Part shown: positions 1 through 6,490 of the stretch, piece by piece | How positions within the stretch are numbered: position 1 is the first letter of the stretch | Layout: each line of letters opens with the position of its first letter | DNA from: a virus | Length of the DNA stretch: 46,321 bases | Reading direction: 5' to 3' (one strand) | IMG/VR virus record: IMGVR_UViG_3300029258_001254 | Location: 1-46,321 of that record | Notes under the pieces: generated by a model | What the model was told of the DNA's origin: nothing | Seen by the model: only the letters and a program-made list of their open reading frames with translations | Database searches by the model: none | Position numbers and translations under genes: made by a program

Positions 1-144
1 GCTTGCCCTTCGCCTTCGGCTTGTCCTCCGGCTCGGGCGTGGTCTTCTCCGGCTCCGCCCTCGGCTCGGCCTTCGGTCCCGGCTTGTTCGCATAGGCGGC
101 GACGCCGGCCTTCACGAGCTTCCCCGCGAGGACCGGATCGAAGC
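1..144. repeat. Terminal direct repeat, left copy
   Basis: These 144 bases are identical to the last 144 bases of the window. No mismatch was found on base-by-base reading. It shows that the contig closes on itself, either as an assembly of a circular or circularly permuted genome or as a short true terminal redundancy. A coding frame (the small gene at the join) runs through it without interruption, which favours an assembly overlap over a packaging-end repeat. Confidence 0.95.
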
Positions 145-217
145 CGGCGACCTCGCCGGAGTTGTAGGAGCGGTGCCCCTTCAGGAACCGCACGGACGTC
201 AGCTTCGCGCGTGCCAT
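1..217 (-). CDS. Small head-region protein, 5' part (gene crosses the contig join)
   Basis: The ATG at 217 follows the stop of the preceding gene by one base. The frame is open to base 1 and continues from 46177 to a TGA at 46143, giving 83 residues in all. The N-terminal 45 residues look like a compact basic domain (MARAKLTSVRFLKGHR...). The rest is a Lys/Pro/Glu-rich low-complexity tail ending in a basic patch. It lies between the capsid genes and the head-tail connector, so a head-completion or connector-accessory role is inferred. I do not recognise the family. The protein at 43972-44235 has a similar plan: a short basic N-terminus and a Pro/Glu tail. Confidence 0.75.
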   Translation of the reverse strand, partial: MARAKLTSVRFLKGHRSYNSGEVAGFDPVLAGKLVKAGVAAYANKPGPKAEPRAEPEKTTPEPEDKPKAKGK

Positions 218-218
218 C

Positions 219-704
219 TTAGCTGGTGGCCTGCGCGGCCGGCAGAACGTCGAAGCCCATCAGGTCGCAGGCAGCGGCCCAAACCGCGGTGTCGGTCCCG
301 CTCGCGGACATCGCCGGGGTGATGTTGAAGCGCACGTACTTCTTCAGCGGCTTCAGCATGAGGGGCAGCTCGACCGCAAAGCCCTCCGTGCTGCCGCCGG
401 TGTCGCCGGTGGCCGCCACGGTGGAAGCCTGGAGCGCGACCGCGGTATCCCAGGTGGAGCCGTCGTCGCTCTCCTGGTACTCCGCCGCGAAGCTGATCGT
501 CTCCGTGGCCTGGAGGACGGCTTTGCCCACGATGGACAGGACGCACGACAGCGCGTCGCGTCGGTTGATAGTCTCGCCGTCGATCTTCACGCCGTCCTCG
601 GTGGCGCCAGCGGTCAGAATAACGGGATCGCCGCTCGCGTCCTGCTGCCAGTTGGCCAGCACGGGAACGGCGTGCGCGCCTGCGTCGGTTCGGGGGTGCA
701 ACAT
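219..704 (-). CDS. Virion protein after the major capsid gene, function unknown
   Basis: 161 residues. I chose the ATG at 704 because an AAAGGAG ribosome-binding site lies about seven bases upstream. A longer frame to 746 has no such site. The protein starts MLHPRTDAG and is rich in Thr, Ala and Asp. It has a beta-rich pattern, including a stretch like SDDGSTWDTA that is typical of small phage structural proteins carrying an error- or contrast-type beta sandwich. It follows the major capsid gene across a strong hairpin and precedes the connector genes, so a head decoration or head-completion protein is a reasonable inference. The family is not recognised. Confidence 0.75.
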   Translation of the reverse strand: MLHPRTDAGAHAVPVLANWQQDASGDPVILTAGATEDGVKIDGETINRRDALSCVLSIVGKAVLQATETISFAAEYQESDDGSTWDTAVALQASTVAATGDTGGSTEGFAVELPLMLKPLKKYVRFNITPAMSASGTDTAVWAAACDLMGFDVLPAAQATS

Positions 705-745
705 GGTCTGGTCTCCTTTGGTGCGGTTCGTGCCGCCTATGATCA

Positions 746-780
746 CCGAAGGGGGACCGTCGGCCCCCCTCCGGCTTTTT
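746..780. terminator. Hairpin between major capsid gene and next gene
   Basis: CCGAAGGGGG (746-755) can pair with CCCCCTCCGG (765-774), ten pairs including one wobble, with extra pairing possible inside the loop. On the plus strand the hairpin is followed by CTTTTT, the form of an intrinsic terminator. On the coding minus strand the run is A-rich and comes before the hairpin, so for the phage mRNA it is more likely a partial terminator or a 3' end stabiliser after the capsid gene. Confidence 0.55.
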
Positions 781-802
781 ACCGGCTAGGTCAGGGCGTG
801 GA

Positions 803-2026
803 TCAGGCGGTCCACTGGACCCCGGTGATCACCGCGACCTCTTGGCCGCGCTGCTGGCAGCCGAAGTCGTGGAGCGCGATGGCGCGGATCGGGGTTTCGT
901 CGCGGCTGATGCCCGACTGGACGGCGCTCCCGTCGTAGTAGGCGCCGCCGGGGAACGCCTCCAGCATCAGGTTCTCGTTCTCCGCGATCACGCACAGGGG
1001 CGCGTTGAAAAAGTAGATCTCCGACTCGTCGGAGCCGGTGCCCAGGTTCTTCGGGATCTGCGTGGTCACGCCGAGCGGGTAGCCCAGCAGCTCGCCGCGC
1101 GCGATCTCGTCGCGGTAGATGTAGTTGTTGTTGCCGTCCAGCAGCGACGCCAGGAGATACTTCGTCCGCGGCGCCATCGCCCACGCGCAGCCCTGGAGCG
1201 GCACGTTCAGATCCTCTAGGCTTTGCATGGCCTGGTAGAGATCGGCGGCGACCTGCGCGGCCGTCGGGCTCGCGCCGCCGCTGGCGCCGAACGTGGTCTG
1301 CGCCCAATAGCGAAGCCCCTTCGGCTTGCCGCTGGTGCCGTCGTACCGGATGAACGCCACGTCCTCGACCAGGCGCAGTTCGCGCACCATGTTGTCGCGG
1401 ACGATGCGATCGGCGGCCGGGCCACCGTTGCGCAGGAGATCGTTGGACATCGGCACCAGCGCGGCGAGCTTCTTATCGCTCAACTGGAGCTGCCCGGTCC
1501 CCAGCTCGGATTTGCTGATGTTGTCGCCTTCCTGGCCGACGTAGGCGGCGGAAGCGCCCGTGCTGATGAACGGCATGGTCAGCGAGCCGGTGTTCATCGG
1601 CATCACGGTCACGCCCAGCGAGCGCATCACGGCGGTTGCGTACAGCTTGTCGATAATCCCGGCCGCGAACTCCGGCGGGACTAGGGCGCCGCCAGACGCG
1701 AACACGTCGGACGTCATCGCCTTCTCCCACGCCTCCACGATCGACTTGTCGCCGTGCGCCTTCGCCATGGCGATCGCGCTCTCCAGGTTGCCCTGGCAGC
1801 TCGCGACGTAGCGGACGCAGCGACCGGCGAGCAGCCCGCGCTCGTCGTTCGTCAGTTCGTCCAGCGCCTTCGCGCTCAACTGGTCGACGGGGAACCGCTT
1901 GTTCCCTCGGGGGATGAAGGTCGGCGCTTGCTTCGTGTCCTGCGCGTCCTTCAGCTTGGAATCGATCACGTCGCCAACAGTCGACGCCACCGTCTCGCGG
2001 ATCAGATCCTTCATCTTCGGATCCAT
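803..2026 (-). CDS. Major capsid protein, HK97 fold
   Basis: 407 residues, a normal length for HK97-type capsid proteins. The first 110 residues are helical and charged (MDPKMKDLIRETVAS...), as expected for a delta-like or N-arm region. They are followed by the phage_capsid core, with the pattern of a Ser/Gly-rich loop, VPPEFAAGIIDKLYATAVMR, the E-loop region and KPKGLRYW near residue 225. ATG at 2026 has an AGGAGAGGTGA site just upstream. It lies 14 bases after the protease gene and before a strong hairpin, the usual protease-capsid order. It forms the icosahedral shell after proteolytic maturation. The exact cleavage site was not determined. Confidence 0.93.
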   Translation of the reverse strand: MDPKMKDLIRETVASTVGDVIDSKLKDAQDTKQAPTFIPRGNKRFPVDQLSAKALDELTNDERGLLAGRCVRYVASCQGNLESAIAMAKAHGDKSIVEAWEKAMTSDVFASGGALVPPEFAAGIIDKLYATAVMRSLGVTVMPMNTGSLTMPFISTGASAAYVGQEGDNISKSELGTGQLQLSDKKLAALVPMSNDLLRNGGPAADRIVRDNMVRELRLVEDVAFIRYDGTSGKPKGLRYWAQTTFGASGGASPTAAQVAADLYQAMQSLEDLNVPLQGCAWAMAPRTKYLLASLLDGNNNYIYRDEIARGELLGYPLGVTTQIPKNLGTGSDESEIYFFNAPLCVIAENENLMLEAFPGGAYYDGSAVQSGISRDETPIRAIALHDFGCQQRGQEVAVITGVQWTA

Positions 2027-2040
2027 GGTCTCACCTCTCC

Positions 2041-3399
2041 TTACGGCAATGCGCCGCTGTGTTTACGGATCGCCTTTTCGGCGGCCTCGATCGCTACCTC
2101 GCGAATGAGCGCAACGATCTCCTCCTCGCTGGTGTCGCTTCCGGTGGTGGTGGTTTCGTCCCCGGCCGCCTTGTGGGCGATCTCCGCGGCGGCCCGCACG
2201 ATGCGATCGACGCGGTCGAGCGGGAGCGGGTCGCCGGCCGCCAGGTCCTCGAGGACGGCTTCGATCGACTTCGGTTCGTCGGCGTCGTCGTCCTCCGCCT
2301 GCTGCTGAACCTGGGCAATCACGCCGTCGACCAGATCGCGCGCGGCCTTCAGGTCGCTTTCGTTCTTCGCCGACAGGACCCGGCCGCGCTTCGCCCGCGG
2401 CTTCGCCGCCTTGTCCTCGTCGTCGTCGCAGGCGGCGTCCTCGTCCTCGTCGTCCATCCCGTCGCCGTCGGTTTCCTCGTCCTCCGGCTCGTCGGGCATC
2501 GGCTCGTCGTCGGCGGGCTCGGCGGGCTCGGCGGGCTCGGGCTCCGGCTCCGGCTCGCCCTCGGGGGCTGGCTCGTCGTCGGCGGGCGGCTCGTCGTCCG
2601 CCGGCTCGTCCGCGGGCTCGTCCTCGTCCTCGTCCTCCGGCTCGTCCTCGTCCTCCGGTTGCTTCGACGCGGCGCCGAAGTCCAGGACCTTCTGACCCTT
2701 GCCGTACAGCTCGGCCAGCCCTTCGCGGGCGTCCTCGACCAGCCGGCGCGGCACGACGAGCTCACCGGCGCCGCCGTCCAGGCAGCGGGTCGCCCACTCG
2801 TAGACGCCCGACAGGTCCATCCCCTTCGCGGCCAGTTCGACCAGGGCTTCCCGGTTCGCTGGCACGGGGACGGCGCTGAACTCCAGCAGCTCCCACCGCT
2901 TGAAGTCGATCCCGGTGGCGAAGCCGTCGTCGCTCGCGCGTTCCTCCGACCAGCTCCACTCCTCCGGGATGAAGCCGATCGAAACGGACTTCATGAGCCG
3001 TTCGACGTACATCCGGCGCACGGTCTCGCCGAAGCCCATGCCCAGGGGGTGATCCAGGTCGGCCGGGGCGAACTCAGCGATCGCCTTGATCGCGTTGTCC
3101 TCCGTCCACGCCTTCACCGGGCGGGCGATCGGCGGCAGCCGCGAGTCGTGCGCCCAAAGCACGACGCCGGTATCGGGGAACCCGTCCAGGTTCGTCGCGC
3201 CCTTCGGGTTCACGGTGTCGTTGTCGCGGTCGACGGCGCCGGTGGTGATCCGGAACTGGAGCCGGCGATCTCCGCCGTCCTCGCCTTCAGCCTTCGCGAC
3301 CTCGCAGGCGAAGCCCTTGGGGATCGCCACTCGCCCGACGTCTCCGCCGTCTCGAATCGTTTTCTTGAAGGCTTTGGGGTCGAGCCGCCGGAGATCCAT
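2041..3399 (-). CDS. HK97-type prohead protease (S78 family) fused to a long acidic scaffold-like tail
   Basis: 452 residues from ATG 3399, which has AAGGTG six bases upstream. A GTG at 3408 would add three residues. Residues 1-190 match the prohead serine protease plan: FRITTGAVDRDNDTVNPKGA, a VLWAHDS motif with the candidate catalytic His, LMKSVSIGF with the candidate Ser, and a core ending near FSAVPVPANREA. Residues about 225-340 are an extreme Glu/Asp/Pro tract. The last 110 residues are predicted helical. Stand-alone S78 proteases are usually near 200 residues, so the C-terminal half probably serves as the internal scaffold. No separate scaffold gene is visible. Confidence 0.9.
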   Translation of the reverse strand: MDLRRLDPKAFKKTIRDGGDVGRVAIPKGFACEVAKAEGEDGGDRRLQFRITTGAVDRDNDTVNPKGATNLDGFPDTGVVLWAHDSRLPPIARPVKAWTEDNAIKAIAEFAPADLDHPLGMGFGETVRRMYVERLMKSVSIGFIPEEWSWSEERASDDGFATGIDFKRWELLEFSAVPVPANREALVELAAKGMDLSGVYEWATRCLDGGAGELVVPRRLVEDAREGLAELYGKGQKVLDFGAASKQPEDEDEPEDEDEDEPADEPADDEPPADDEPAPEGEPEPEPEPAEPAEPADDEPMPDEPEDEETDGDGMDDEDEDAACDDDEDKAAKPRAKRGRVLSAKNESDLKAARDLVDGVIAQVQQQAEDDDADEPKSIEAVLEDLAAGDPLPLDRVDRIVRAAAEIAHKAAGDETTTTGSDTSEEEIVALIREVAIEAAEKAIRKHSGALP

Positions 3400-3459
3400 A
3401 GGTGTCACCTTGTCGGCGACTTCAGGGCTCGTGTCGCGGCGGCCTCGCGGGGATGTTCA

Positions 3460-3489
3460 GTTGTAGGGGACGGGGAATGATCTTGTCAA
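3460..3489 (-). promoter_or_regulatory. Candidate sigma70-type promoter before the protease-capsid genes
   Basis: On the minus strand a perfect TTGACA (3489-3484) is followed after 18 bases by TACAAC (3465-3460), four of six matches to the -10 consensus. Transcription would start near 3453, about 50 bases before the protease ATG. In such GC-rich DNA an exact -35 box in a gap before strongly expressed capsid genes is unlikely to be noise, but the -10 is imperfect. Confidence 0.5.
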
Positions 3490-3701
3490 GGCGAGCGGTT
3501 CAGGTGGCCGCATCGGGGGCAGACCCACGACCACGGCCGGGTCAACTCCGCGCGCAGCAGCTTACCGCATCGGCCCGGGGGATGCTGCCGGATCCCCTGG
3601 CAGCGCGGGTTCAGGTCGCGACGCGCTCCAGCGCCTTCAGGGCGTCGGCCGCCTGGCGCTGGAACGCTCGCCGAAACGCTTCCGTTGCGCTCGCTTCCCA
3701 T
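3486..3701 (-). CDS. Com-like small zinc-finger protein
   Basis: The C-terminal half carries the pattern CQGIRQHPPGRCGKLL...CPRCGHLN, which resembles the phage Mu Com family (an RNA-binding zinc finger ending in CPRC-x-x-x-N). Com activates translation of the mom DNA-modification gene in Mu. Com-like proteins elsewhere often lie next to terminase or portal genes without mom. The first half overlaps the 3' end of the portal gene in another frame. ATG at 3701 has GGAG eight bases upstream, giving 71 residues. A shorter product starting after the portal stop at 3611 is also possible. No mom-like gene was seen. Confidence 0.55.
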   Translation of the reverse strand: MGSERNGSVSASVPAPGGRRPEGAGARRDLNPRCQGIRQHPPGRCGKLLRAELTRPWSWVCPRCGHLNRSP

Positions 3702-5719
3702 GGCAATCGCTCCGACTCGTTCACCTTCCATAGCTGATCCCGTGCCTCCAGGGTTCGCGGCTCGGCGTTGGCATCGACCACCGGCGCGACCGCGCACCGG
3801 CAGTTGATGTCCATCGATGCGATCCCGAACTCGCCGGGATAGGGCGCGGTCATGCCGTCGATCTCGAAGTCGTCGCGCAGCGGGATCGGCGGCTGGCCGC
3901 CGAGCTGTTCATGCTCCGGCCTTACCTTTTCGTCCGGGGTGTGTAGCCATTCCTTCGCTTCGACGATGCCGCTTTGCCCGTAGGCTTCGAACGACCCGAA
4001 CGAGCTGGAGCGGACCGACTCCGTCCGCGCGATCGTCTGCGCTCGGGTCTCGCCCATCCACGCGAATTCGTCGGTCAGCCGCTCGGCCAGCTCGCGCACG
4101 CCTTCGCCGCGTTGCATCCCCTCGACCAGGGTGATCCGGATCCGGATCCGACTCTCGAGGTTGATTCCCTCCATCCGGTCGGCGCCGAACTCCAGAAGGT
4201 GGCTGACCACCTTCGGGTTCCGCATATCGAAGCGGACCCCGACGTTCAGATCGCCCAGCACGCGATCGCCCCATGCCTGCAGCTCGTCGTTCCACACCGG
4301 CAGGGCTTCGTCGGCCAGCGTCTCCGGCCGCATCGATTCGAGGACGACCTGGATCCCGTTGGGGTCGATCGCCTTCGCCCGCGGCGCCTCCAGTTCCTTC
4401 GGCCGCGGCTGCGCCGGCAGCTCGCGAATGTTAGACGAGCCGGTGGCGTCGGGCTCGGGCGCCGTCACGGTCGTCAGGTTCAACGGCTGCAGGTGGACGT
4501 CGTCGCCCTCGCCGCGGTTCTCGAACTCCGCCAGCTCGCGCCAGTCGGCGCGCGTGAACATATACGGGGCGGCCTTCATCACCTCCAGGGCGAAGGTCCG
4601 ATCGGACGGGACTGGGCTGACGTAGTCCAGGATCAGCCGCCCGTCGTAGCGCGGTACTAGCTCCTCCTGGAGCTGTTCGCGGAACGGCTCCAGCCGCGGG
4701 ACCAGCACGGACGTCGCCATGATGTTCTCCGACTCGTGAGCCGTGGCGCGGTTCGAGCTGGTGACGATCCCGAGCTGTTCGGGCGGGACGCCGAACACGT
4801 TGATCACGGTGTCGCGCTCCGACTCGCGGAGTTGCTGCAACTCCATATCCGTGAATTTCTGCGTCAGCTCCTTCACGTCGATCTTGGTGTTGTGCCACCA
4901 CGATCGGTGCGCGCGTCCGAAGCCCTGGTGCTGGTTCTCGAATCGCTGTTTCGCCTCCTTCAGTTGCTCGCCGTCCAGACCTTCGATCGAGATCAGCAGC
5001 TCGGGCTTCGCGCGGTTCCGGAAGAACGTTTTGACGAACTGCGCGGCGTATTCGTCGGTCTCGATCTCGTCGGTCAGCGACTCCGCCGTGCCGGCGCCGC
5101 GGCCGTAGGGGTCGGCCGGGTCAGGGTCGCGGAACCAAATGACGTCGTCCTTCGGCAGCGTGAACCGCTGGCCGGCGATCTGGAGCTGGTAGACGCCGTC
5201 CTCCCCCACCGGCAGATCGGTCACCCACGACGGCGGTAGCGGCCAGAACTCCGACGGCACGCCCAGCGGGTTCATCCCCAGCGCCCAGAACGACTCGCCG
5301 ACGATGTCCCGATATAGCTGCGTCAGCAGCCGGCCGGCGCTGCCGGTCATGAAAGGGTTGGCGGTGTTCAGCAGGATCAGGAGCGGGTGGATCTCGATCT
5401 GCGTCACCTCGCCCGCTTGCTTCAGTCGCCGGATCTCCGCGTGGCGATCGTACGGGCCCATATCCTTCAGCGTCCCCGCGTCGCGGAAGCCGCGCTCCTC
5501 GTTCCCGACGGCGTAGAGCTGCCAGGACACGGCGGCGAATCGCTGGCTGATTTTCTTCGTCACCGCCTGAAGCCACGGGCTGACCCGGTACATTTGGATC
5601 AGCTCGGCCGTGTTGCGACGCGCGGCCGGTTGCATCGTGGTCATATGGATCGCCTGCTGCAGGCTTTCGTTCAGGTCCTTCCCCAGCAGCCAGGCGCCGA
5701 AACGCTGGATCACGTTCAT
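3611..5719 (-). CDS. Portal protein fused to a MuF/SPP1 gp7-type minor head domain
   Basis: 702 residues. I chose ATG 5719 because GGGAG lies eight bases upstream and the ATGA overlaps the previous stop. Residues 1 to about 430 are an HK97/SPP1-class portal, with YRVSPWLQAVTKKIS, DVIWFRDPDPADPYGRG and FGVPPEQLGI. Residues about 480-650 match phage MuF/head-morphogenesis domains: RIRITLVEGMQRGEGVRELA, ARTESVRSSSFGSFEAYGQ, then a W-x-H-x-P-D-x-x-V-R-x-E-H segment and DINCRCAV. The two activities are usually separate adjacent genes. The dodecameric portal forms the DNA channel, and the MuF part probably lies inside the prohead. Confidence 0.9.
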   Translation of the reverse strand: MNVIQRFGAWLLGKDLNESLQQAIHMTTMQPAARRNTAELIQMYRVSPWLQAVTKKISQRFAAVSWQLYAVGNEERGFRDAGTLKDMGPYDRHAEIRRLKQAGEVTQIEIHPLLILLNTANPFMTGSAGRLLTQLYRDIVGESFWALGMNPLGVPSEFWPLPPSWVTDLPVGEDGVYQLQIAGQRFTLPKDDVIWFRDPDPADPYGRGAGTAESLTDEIETDEYAAQFVKTFFRNRAKPELLISIEGLDGEQLKEAKQRFENQHQGFGRAHRSWWHNTKIDVKELTQKFTDMELQQLRESERDTVINVFGVPPEQLGIVTSSNRATAHESENIMATSVLVPRLEPFREQLQEELVPRYDGRLILDYVSPVPSDRTFALEVMKAAPYMFTRADWRELAEFENRGEGDDVHLQPLNLTTVTAPEPDATGSSNIRELPAQPRPKELEAPRAKAIDPNGIQVVLESMRPETLADEALPVWNDELQAWGDRVLGDLNVGVRFDMRNPKVVSHLLEFGADRMEGINLESRIRIRITLVEGMQRGEGVRELAERLTDEFAWMGETRAQTIARTESVRSSSFGSFEAYGQSGIVEAKEWLHTPDEKVRPEHEQLGGQPPIPLRDDFEIDGMTAPYPGEFGIASMDINCRCAVAPVVDANAEPRTLEARDQLWKVNESERLPWEASATEAFRRAFQRQAADALKALERVAT

Positions 5720-5988
5720 CGGATCAACTCCCATCCGAACAGGAAACACTCGTAGGCGACGGCCGCCACGGCGCCGCCGAAGATCGACGCCGGCCCGACC
5801 AGCACGGCGAGCACGACCAGGGCGGCGAGCGCGCGGGCCGGCCGGCGCCGTCCTCGAGGATTGCTTGCCGTCGCCTGCGGCGGCGCAGCCTTTGGCGGTT
5901 GGCTACTGCTGGCCGACGCGCCACCGCAGGCGGGGCAAATGAAGTCACCACACCGGGGACAGTTCACGGCTTCGGTGTCGTCGCTCAT
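5716..5988 (-). CDS. Small zinc-ribbon membrane protein
   Basis: 90 residues. The N-terminus has two CxxC pairs, CPRCGDFICPACGG (residues 10-23), a zinc ribbon. Then comes a Ser/Pro/Arg-rich linker and one or two hydrophobic segments in residues 49-85 (ALAALVVLAVLVGPASIF and following), so the protein is probably anchored in the membrane. ATG at 5988 has AAGGTG six bases upstream. It overlaps the next gene (portal) and the previous one by ATGA. Function unknown. Confidence 0.7.
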   Translation of the reverse strand: MSDDTEAVNCPRCGDFICPACGGASASSSQPPKAAPPQATASNPRGRRRPARALAALVVLAVLVGPASIFGGAVAAVAYECFLFGWELIR

Positions 5989-6122
5989 TTCGACACCTTC
6001 GATCGCTCGCGCTCGGGCTTCGTGACCTTCGCGCCCTTGCGCCGCCGCAGTTCGCGCCGCAGTTCGGCTTCGTCCTTCGCGTTGCCGCGCCGCTTCGTGG
6101 TGGTGTCCTTCGGTTCCGCCAT
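5985..6122 (-). CDS. Very small basic protein, unknown
   Basis: 45 residues from ATG 6122 with AGGAG six bases upstream. It begins MAEPKDTTTKRRGN and is made almost wholly of Lys, Arg, Glu and Asp, and probably forms a charged helix. It ends in an ATGA overlap with the zinc-ribbon membrane protein. A good ribosome-binding site and tight coupling on both sides support it as a real gene. Function unknown. Confidence 0.6.
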   Translation of the reverse strand: MAEPKDTTTKRRGNAKDEAELRRELRRRKGAKVTKPERERSKVSK

Positions 6123-6131
6123 CGCTTGCTC

Positions 6132-6314
6132 CTACTCGCCCGGGCAGCCATTGTCGACCGTCCCCGTCAGGTCCTCGACCTCGACCACGACGCCGGCAAG
6201 GTCCTCCGGGTCGGGCACGACGCCCACCAAGTCCTCCACGTTGGTCGTCGTGTCGCCGGCCAGGTTCAGCGTCACGAGCTGCGACCGGATCGCCTGTCCA
6301 GCCAGGAACGTCAC
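6132..6314 (-). CDS. Small acidic protein, tandem paralogue 2
   Basis: 60 residues from GTG 6314, with GAGGTG five bases upstream and a GTGA overlap with the previous gene. It starts VTFLAGQAIRSQLVTLNL and continues with an acidic Val-rich repeat pattern (VEDLVGVVPDPEDLAGVV). It aligns along its length with the gene just upstream (6311-6487), so the pair arose by tandem duplication. A beta-solenoid or adhesive virion peptide is possible. No known family recognised. Confidence 0.6.
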   Translation of the reverse strand: MTFLAGQAIRSQLVTLNLAGDTTTNVEDLVGVVPDPEDLAGVVVEVEDLTGTVDNGCPGE

Positions 6315-6487
6315 GGGGCCACCTCGCACAGCTCGCCGATCATCGTGTCGACCTCGACCAGCTCCCCGGTCAGGACGTCCTCCTCCTCCAGGGTTCCGGT
6401 GACCGCTTCAACGATCACGACCTCGCCGGCCTCCAGCTCCAGGCTGACGATCTGCGTGGCGGGGTCGTTTGTCAGAAGGAACGGCAC
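6311..6487 (-). CDS. Small acidic protein, tandem paralogue 1
   Basis: 58 residues from GTG 6487, with GGGGTGA upstream that overlaps the stop of the repeat-rich fibre-like gene. The pattern is VPFLLTNDPATQIVSLELEA followed by Glu/Val-rich repeats (VTGTLEEEDVLTGELVEV). It is similar in length and pattern to the next gene, with hydrophobic residues alternating with acidic turns about every ten residues. Function unknown. The position inside the fibre-like cassette suggests a virion accessory role. Confidence 0.6.
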   Translation of the reverse strand: MPFLLTNDPATQIVSLELEAGEVVIVEAVTGTLEEEDVLTGELVEVDTMIGELCEVAP

Positions 6488-6490
6488 GCA

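Noticed and set aside
1-144. Terminal repeat as a packaging direct terminal repeat
   Set aside because: The coding frame continues smoothly through the join and the repeat lies within a gene, so an assembly overlap is simpler. It cannot be settled from sequence.
2411-2700. Trinucleotide-like repeat tract as a DNA repeat element
   Set aside because: It is the codon pattern of the acidic Glu/Asp/Pro tail of the protease, not a mobile or CRISPR repeat.
2059-3480. Plus-strand open frame of 473 codons opposite the protease
   Set aside because: The Val/Leu/Arg runs mirror the Glu/Asp/Pro codons of the protease tail on the other strand.
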